Assembly: GCA_017506865.1 (NCBI GenBank)
Contig: JAFCMP010000551.1
Span: forward strand, 310,001-374,000
Length of the DNA stretch: 64,000 bases
DNA from: Tribonema minus
Taxonomy: Eukaryota > Sar > Xanthophyceae > Tribonematales > Tribonemataceae
Direction of reading: 5' to 3'
Both the position numbers and the translations under genes were made by a program. Positions 57,752-64,000 of the stretch are shown one piece after another. The notes beneath the pieces were generated by a model. It did not search any database. It was not told the DNA's origin and worked only from the letters and a program-made list of their open reading frames with translations. Position 1 is the stretch's first letter. Each line of letters opens with the position of its first letter.

Positions 57752-59368
57752 CAAGCAACAACCACACTCCATGCAGTACACATAGGAGGGGGCATATCAG
57801 CAGTAGAGCATGCGCTTGCGAAGAGGGCAATTCGTTCGGCGATCGGCCTACGACACATTCAGTTGCACAGGTGCTCATTAGGGTTGCGCATCAGGCCATT
57901 ATTCAATTGGTCCGTCACGACAATGCTGCGGGGCCCGGCGTGGATATGCGAGTGCACTTGTCATTTGATGTTTGCTCAAAGTCAATATTATGATTGCTGG
58001 AACGGCCGATGTCACAGAGCAGCACAGTTGCAGCTTCTGCCCCTGTTTGCTTGTGATGCGTTGCTTGGGCTGTCATGTTGACTGCGGGGCATGATCATCC
58101 TTTGATCATCACACCTTGTTATTTCGCCTGACACAGTGTGTGGGTGCAAAGCGCTTTTGTGATGGATATTTCCTGCTAGGTAATTTCGGTCAGGCATGTA
58201 GCGCTACACCACCTTTTCCGCTGCAGGTAGCATCCCCTGTCATATTGCAAGTACATGTACAGTCATCACTTGCCTCGTGCCTGACATGAGTCATAGGACG
58301 GCTGCCACAATCTCCTGTATAATGTCACATGTGTTTCAGCCTCATCTGACCTGCATTGACAAGTGTGACTCCATCATAGCAAGGGATATTATCTGTTTGA
58401 ACAGTCACTATTGTGGGATGCTCGTGGCGCTTACCGACACCCTAGGTCAACCACTCGTACGACACCAGGGCTACCTAGTTTGTGTTCAGATTTCCTGATG
58501 TGCGCACTGCAGTTGCATTTTTAAGAAGAAAAAAACACAATTAGCTGGCAGTGAAGGGGCAAAAGTTATGGCGGTATGTGGCATGAGAGCAACAAGGTAC
58601 TTGATGAATTTTTTTTCCCAAGTCGCCTTACGTACACATATGCGCATAGCACAATGCATGAATCGATTGATCCAAGAGGTGATGGATAGTGTTTCGTGAC
58701 AAGAAAGACTGCGCACCATCATCGCAATCCGCACACATTCACTAGAATGTCCGTCCGTCACAATCCAGACCATATGCATGCCGTATAAAGATGTGTCGGT
58801 GTCAACGCCCAACAATTGTCCACAAGTACATGCAATGCAAAGCTTTGGAATCACCTTAAAACGCAAGCAATGACACTGCAAACAGTCAAGCACGGCGAGC
58901 AATATGATGGCAGACCTGAACATTCACACCAGCAGACTGTGTCAAATGCACGACTCAGGTAGGAGCGAGGTGCGGTGGTGTATGACGAAACTCTGCAGCC
59001 GACATGACAAACGAGCACGACATCACCAGCAATCACCATTTGTCGGCACAGCGAAATGGTGTGATGACAAGGGCCCTCACGCTGCATGCAACGTCCACAT
59101 AAATCAAACATCAGCATAAAGCGCTATTACACGGTCAAGTCCGCACGACGTCGTGTCTTCATAAGCTGATTGAGTTATGGCCTGATGTGCAGCCATGTAC
59201 GCATCTGAATGACAGAATGAGTCCAAGACACACTGGCAATCGAACAGTTCTCGAAATTATGGTATATGTCTCTTCTGTGCGCGTGCTACACAAGCGTGTC
59301 TTGTTGCTTCCTGCGCTGTGATGATCCTTATTCGCTTGACACATGTGCAACACCAGCAACAAGCCGAT
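57752..59368. other. Flanks of Armadillo copies F and E
   Basis: 57752-57960 corresponds to 62728-62940, the copy G flank (shared ACTCCATGCAGTACAC and GGAGGGGGC). From about 58600 it corresponds to 53380-54394, the copy D flank. No gene seen. The uninterrupted GTAC site at about 58598 is the empty-site reference for the LINE at 35890. Confidence 0.65.
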
Positions 59369-60795
59369 CTAGAGCCAGCTGAGCCGCTCGAGCTGCGTCT
59401 GGACAATTGGACAATTGGAGCATCTGGGAATGGCACTGATTACAGATTCGCGGGCGCCTGCGGCGCTGAGCCGTGCTGCTGCACTTGCATCAGCGCACAG
59501 CGCGCATATCGTGCGCATCGCCGAGGTCAGCGTTGCGTCATTGCCACAAGGCGTCAGCACCAGATTGAGGGCAGCTGTTGCCGCCTCACACGCTCTTGCC
59601 TGCACAAGACTGAGAGCCACAACTGGGGAGTGTGACTCAGCTGCTGAGGCCAGTGCTGCTAGCGCCTCCAGTCCCCTCTCCAGCAAATTGCGGTGAATAT
59701 CACGAGCGTACAAAATTTGCACGTGCTCCGGGACTGTCGTCACGGCGGCCTCACAGGCGCCCGCCGCACAGGGCGTGGCGCTGTCTGCGGGGGCACTCAC
59801 CGCAAGTGCTGCGATCGCCGACATAGCAGCCGACAGCAACTCAGTGCGGCGAATATCTTCATATGGCGACCTGGGCTTGTCTCTACAATGCTTGGCGACC
59901 GGCGCCATGATGGCCTCTGCAGCGCCCGCTGCCAGAAGCTGTGCAGCGCTGCCGCCATGAGATGCCAGTGCTGCCAATGCAAGGAGCACAAAGGCAGCTG
60001 CGCCGTGTCTCGTGGACACTGCCAGCGCCTCCATCAGTGCATTGCCTGCACCCGCATCAAGAAGCTGCTGTGCAATGGCGGCGCCGCCATTGTTGTTGTG
60101 CTCCATGATCCTCTCAATTGCCGTCGCAGCAGCGGCCTGCAGGTCCTGGTGAGTGACGTCAATGCGCATGGCAGCAACGATCGCTTGCACCACCTGCGCT
60201 GCATGACGCCTGAGCAACAAGGTGGCGTCTGCTGGCTCGTTAGGACGCACAGCCATGGCGCCCAGTGCATATAGGGCCTGGCGCGGCACTGTTGAGTACC
60301 GTAAGCGTGCTCGCACCGCTGCAAGCAGAGCATCAGTGGCGCCAGCTGTCGCAAACTGAAATGCACAGTCGTCTCCTGCAGAGCCGGCAGCACTAGCAAG
60401 AGTTGCCAGCGCCATACACGCGGCTGCTTGAAGACCGGCATTTGCAGCGTGCGTGTGCACATGGCAGCTACCAGAGCCATGCCGATCCCAGCGTCCTGAA
60501 ACATGCAGCAGTTTGCAGTACAGCCTTCAGCTAGGATGCGTACTGCTTGAAGGCCTGCTACCTGAACGGTGGCGTTAGGGCGGTGCTTGACAAGAGCGGA
60601 CACCAGCGCGGCACATGCCCCTGCCTGCCCCAAGCTGCGCTGAATGGCACTATCATTTGGTTCGTCCACTGTCAGCGCACTGATAGCACGGGCAGCCCAC
60701 ACCTGGATGCTGGCATCGTTGGGGAAGGAACGCATCATCCGCGCCACCTGCTCCTCACACGCCACAGTCGCATGTAGCTGGCGCCCAGCATCCAT
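59369..60795 (-). pseudogene. Armadillo-repeat protein, copy E (MDAG type), disrupted
   Basis: Starts MDAGRQLHATVACEEQVARMM. The frame shifts near 60460 (VAAMC, then MHTHAANAGLQAAACMALATLA) and stays open for over 350 codons. Near the C-terminus a 7-base tandem duplication (CCAATTG repeated, about 59400-59415) shifts it into RLSWL and a stop. Close relative of copy B (both with IERIMEHNNNGGAAIAQQLL). Divergent from copy G. Confidence 0.82.
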
Positions 60796-60871
60796 GTTTG
60801 TTCACTGCTCCCCGAACAAGTTGACCGCGATGCAAATGAGCCCCTGGTCTGGGCAGCTTGATGTGCGGGAC

Positions 60872-61091
60872 CTGCGGTCGGTAACGCAAGAATGCCAGTC
60901 AGCGCTGCTAGAAGTTGGCGCTACTGCTGGGAGTGCCATATAGCGACCAGCAGCATGATTGAGTGGAACACTACAGCAATCATAACAGGCACTTCTGCTG
61001 CGGCGGAAGCAAAGCAATTGCTGCCACTGCAGTTTGGGGTCAGGAGGCGTGTGAGATGCCAATTGACCAAAAGAAGGGGATGGAGACTCAC
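60872..61091 (-). other. Leader intron of Armadillo copy E
   Basis: Minus-strand donor ATCAG|GTGAGTCTCC and acceptor ACCGCAG|GTCCCGCAC, 220 bp. Confidence 0.68.
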
Positions 61092-61180
61092 CTGATTGAA
61101 GCAGCAATTTGCAACCCTTTTCTTTGGCTGCCTTAAGCTTGGCTCAGCAGTTGCCAGAAAAAGTTGAACAACAGTTCGTT

Positions 61181-61194
61181 CTTCAAGTTTGAAG
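61181..61194. promoter_or_regulatory. Palindrome CTTCAA-GT-TTGAAG between copies E and G
   Basis: Ends 86 bp before the copy G start; identical to the D/F palindrome including flanking TT. Confidence 0.62.
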
Positions 61195-61280
61195 TTGTTC
61201 CTTGCGTGCAAAACAAAAATCGTGGGCCAAAAATTTTAAAATTCGAATTCTTCAGTCACGGAGCAGAGGGAGGTTTGCTC

Positions 61281-62727
61281 ATGGACGGCGGTGCGCAGGC
61301 GGCCGCGGTCTTGACGTTTGCGGCGCAGGTGGCGCGGATGATGCAATCCTTTCCCGACGATGCCAGCATCCACGTGTGGGGTGCCCATGCGATATGTGCG
61401 CAGATCATGGACGACGTAAATAATAACGAATTCAAGGACAGGCTGAGTCAGGCAGGAGCATGTGCCGCGCTGGTCACCGCTCTTGTCACGCACCACCCTA
61501 ATGCCACTGTTCAAGCAGCAGGGCTTCACGCAGTCTTCAGCCTAGCTGATCAATGCTCCGCGAACTGCTGCAGATTTCAAGACGCTGGCGTCGGCACGGC
61601 ACTGCTAGCTACTATGCGCACACACGCTGCCGATGCTGATGTTCAGGACGCCGCAGCTTCCGCCATGGCAACTCTTGCTTATAATATCCGTTCTGCAGAA
61701 GTTGAGCGAGCGTTCAAATCAGCGGCAGCTGGCGCCATTGACGCTCTGGCCGAGGCGCTACGAGCACACGTTTAGCACCCGATGGTGCTGCGTCAGGCCC
61801 TGTACGCGTTGGCCGCCATGGCTGTGCCTTGCTTCGAGCCAGCGGACGCCACCTTGCCGCAAAGGCTTAATGCAGCACAGGTTGCGCAAGCAGTGGTCGC
61901 CGCCATGCGCACTGACGTCACTCAAGCGGGCCTGCAGGCCGCTGCTGCGTTGGCAATTAGGAACATGACGGAGCGCAGCGACGCTGGCGGCGCCGCCATT
62001 GCCCAGCAGTTCGTTGACGCTGGCGCAGGCAATGCACTTATGGACGCGCTCGCTGCATCCGCCATACGTGGCGCTGCTTCCGATACGCTCAAAGCGCTGG
62101 CGGCGCTGGCGCGTTACGGCGGCAGCGCTGCACAGCTCCTGGCAGCAGGTGTCGCTGAGGCTATCATGGCGGCTGTTGACAAGCACTGCACCAGAGGCAG
62201 GATGCTGAGTGCAGACTATGACGGCAAACAGGTGCTCGAGCCTGCACTGTCGGCGATAGCGGCGCTTGCGGCGAGCGCGCCTGCCGACAGCGCCAGGCTT
62301 TCTATGGCAGGCGCGTGCAACGCTGTCGTGAGTTCTGCTGTTGAGCAATGCCCAGAGGTCTGATGTGACATATGAGCTGCTTCCTGGCCTGAAGGCACTC
62401 GCTGCGCTGGCCGCAGCTGGTGAGTCACACTCTCAAGCCGTAGCTCAAAGTCTTGTTCATGCAGGAGCGTGTGAGCTCGCAACAGCCGTGCTGACCGCAG
62501 TGCTGCTCAAGTCGCCTTCTAGCCGCTGGCAGTCTGAAATGTTGACCTTAGTGCTTCGCACGATTTGCAGCCTGAGCGCTGATGCTGGTGCAGCAGCCAT
62601 GCTCACCACTGTACGCGCCCCCGAAGCAGTGACCAGTGCCATTCCCAGATGCTCAAACTGTCTTGAGGCAGCACAGGCGGCGCAGATGGCTCTAGACCGG
62701 CTTGCAGGGGGTGCTGCAAACGCGTAG
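61281..62727 (+). pseudogene. Armadillo-repeat protein, copy G (MDGG type), stop and frameshift
   Basis: Starts MDGGAQAAAVLTFAAQVARMM. An in-frame TAG at 61773-61775 replaces the Gln of HIQHP in copy C (CAG to TAG). The frame continues as VLRQALYALAAMAVPC and shifts near 62335 (VSSAV against VSSVLLL), with the last part (YELLPGLKALAALAAAG to GGAANA) in another frame. Nearly identical to copy C over its middle third, in inverted orientation 22 kb away. Confidence 0.82.
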
Positions 62728-63536
62728 CAAGCAACAACGACACTCCATGCAGTACACGTAGGAGGGGGCAAATCAGCGTCAGAGCATGCGCGTAGGAAGA
62801 GGGCACTTCAAGTTCGTTTGGCGGTAGGCCTCGGACGCATTCAGTTGCACAGGTGCTCATTATGGCTGCGCATCAGGCCATTGTTCAGTTGGTCCGTCAC
62901 GACAGTGCTGCAGGCATGGACATGCGAGTGCGCTCTCAAAGGTTCCACTTCTTGTTCACTCGGAATCAATGCTACAAGTGCTGCAAGGGTTCCATTGTCA
63001 CAGAGCCACACAGTTGCGGCATCTGCCCCTGTCTGCTTGTGATGTGCTGCTTGTGCTGTTGTGGTGCCTGCAGAGCATGGTCATGTTATGTATCACAATC
63101 ACACATCGACCTTTCGCCTGACACTGCGTATGGGTGCAACATGCTCTGTGTGCAACATTCCATGAAGTGACATCAGTATGTAGCGCTAGACTACACTTGC
63201 AACAGCATGCTACATGCCCCTCTGATAGTGCACGCACGACGCCGTTCGCCTGAGCTCATGACCTAGGTGAATGAGAGAAAGGCCGCCACATGCACAATGT
63301 CACATGTCTTGTAATTGTATGGTCACGGCATGCTATTTGCCACCATTGTTGCGACGGCAGCACGCTTGTGTAAGTGAAGGGGCATGACTGCCTCTTCGCT
63401 GTAATGGAAAGGAAAAGCCCCTCGAGGCAATGATGTCAGTTTACCCAGCTAGCCAATATATGCTGCGAATGCGCACCCCGACATTGCAACACATTAATAG
63501 CCATAGTGCTCGCTGACCCCAGCACAGTCTACTAGT
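62728..63536. other. 3' flank of Armadillo copy G
   Basis: Inverted counterpart of 37270-38075. Similarity ends at CTACTAGTAG (63530-63538), next to the LINE scar. No gene seen. Confidence 0.65.
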
Positions 63537-63545
63537 AGTACTCAG

Positions 63546-63560
63546 CGAGAATTAATAAAA
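63546..63560 (+). mobile_element. 15-bp LINE tail (family 1) with 9-bp target duplication
   Basis: CGAGAATTAATAAAA, the last bases of family 1, lies between two copies of AGTACTCAG (63537-63545 and 63561-63569). The junction is again before GTAC. Very short, so chance is possible, but sequence, orientation, site and duplication all agree. Confidence 0.6.
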
Positions 63561-63621
63561 AGTACTCAGTACACGCCGTCGGGCGACACTGCCGCCGGAT
63601 CCACCAGTAGCGACAACGCCA

Positions 63622-64000
63622 ATGCCAAAACGACGATCGCGGCGGAAAACGCCTTTAGTGACGGCTGCCACTGCCGCACCAGCGGCGGGGCCCGCACCGG
63701 CCAACCCGGTGGTTGCACAGCCACGGACGACTGTCACAGCCGCCGCTGCATGCGGTCGCAAGGTTACCTCCGACTTAACGGCGGCGGCAACGCCACGTGC
63801 GGCAGACATGGTGCCAAAACCACCGACAGCCGCTGCCGCATCAGATGGCCAACGCGGGGCAGCTGCATCCCGGCGGGGTCGGCGCCGCGGCGCCAACGCT
63901 GGGCCGCCCCTGGGCCGCCTCGGAAGCATTGGCAGCATCAACCGCCCAGAGTCGCCGTGTGGCAAACTGAGTGCGCTGGCAAAGGCGGTCACCATGACCG
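63622..64000 (+). CDS. Partial open frame running off the right edge, Ala/Pro/Thr-rich
   Basis: Open from before 63600 to the window end. The first Met gives MPKRRSRRKTPLVTAATAAP, followed by alanine-, threonine- and proline-rich sequence with basic patches (SRRGRRRGAN). No domain recognised. The frame starts shortly after another GTAC (63569-63572), so it could be the N-terminal region of a LINE inserted there. Two other frames are also open because of the GC bias, so coding status is uncertain. Confidence 0.3.
   Translation, partial: MPKRRSRRKTPLVTAATAAPAAGPAPANPVVAQPRTTVTAAAACGRKVTSDLTAAATPRAADMVPKPPTAAAASDGQRGAAASRRGRRRGANAGPPLGRLGSIGSINRPESPCGKLSALAKAVTMT

Larger units (their letters stand above)
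53380..63540. repeat. Two direct copies of a ~4.9-kb divergent gene-pair unit
   Basis: Unit 1 (about 53380-58500) holds D and F; unit 2 (about 58600-63540) holds E and G. Matching points are shifted by 4892 (flank), 4917 (MDAG start) and 4980 (MDGG start). Order and orientation agree. The A/B pair (31.7-35.1 kb) is an inverted version, and copy C with its flank (37.27-39.53 kb) is an inverted half-unit most like copy G. Confidence 0.82.

Overview
The window is nuclear DNA of a eukaryote, most likely a GC-rich unicellular alga or similar protist; the taxon cannot be fixed from sequence alone. Three intron-rich conserved genes can be read exon by exon with consistent splice phases: a secretory-pathway apyrase (NTPDase, minus strand, 10 exons, 2519-15928), an IRC3-type DEAH helicase (plus, 11 exons found, 16497-27494) and the TFIID/SAGA subunit TAF6 (plus, 12 exons, 39796-51825). 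Apyrase and helicase are divergent and share a 568-bp upstream region. A weak candidate for a BPI/LBP-like (TULIP) lipid-binding protein lies at 28736-29735.

The rest is dominated by a local family of about 480-residue Armadillo-repeat genes with no intron in the coding part. There are seven copies, at 31.7-35.1, 38.1-39.5, 54.4-57.8 and 59.4-62.7 kb. Six form three head-to-head pairs, each made of one MDAG-type and one MDDG/MDGG-type gene. All four upstream regions hold the palindrome CTTCAA-NN-TTGAAG. The 53.4-58.5 and 58.6-63.5 kb blocks are direct duplicates with a shift of about 4.9 kb, and the 37.3-39.5 kb block is an inverted copy of the 61.3-63.5 kb half. All seven copies carry stops or frameshifts, although the three conserved genes nearby are clean.

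The most unusual feature is in the introns of the three conserved genes. Next to many exon edges the intron holds tandem, decayed copies of that edge: the last part of the intron plus the first 20-130 bases of the exon, or the last part of the exon plus its donor. About 20 edges carry roughly 60 such copies in all, often 130-190 bp apart. I call them exon-edge echo arrays. They explain most intron length and supply many decoy splice sites.

Mobile DNA: 5'-truncated LINEs, the best of which encodes a C-terminal CCHC knuckle and a restriction-like endonuclease-type domain. Insertions of these LINEs repeatedly sit at GTAC and range from 815 bp down to 30- and 15-bp tails with target duplications. 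There is also a 960-bp non-autonomous hAT-like element with 8-bp target duplications in TAF6 intron 11, and a 344-bp insertion recognised by comparison with a paralogous empty site. No tRNA, rRNA or CRISPR array was recognised.
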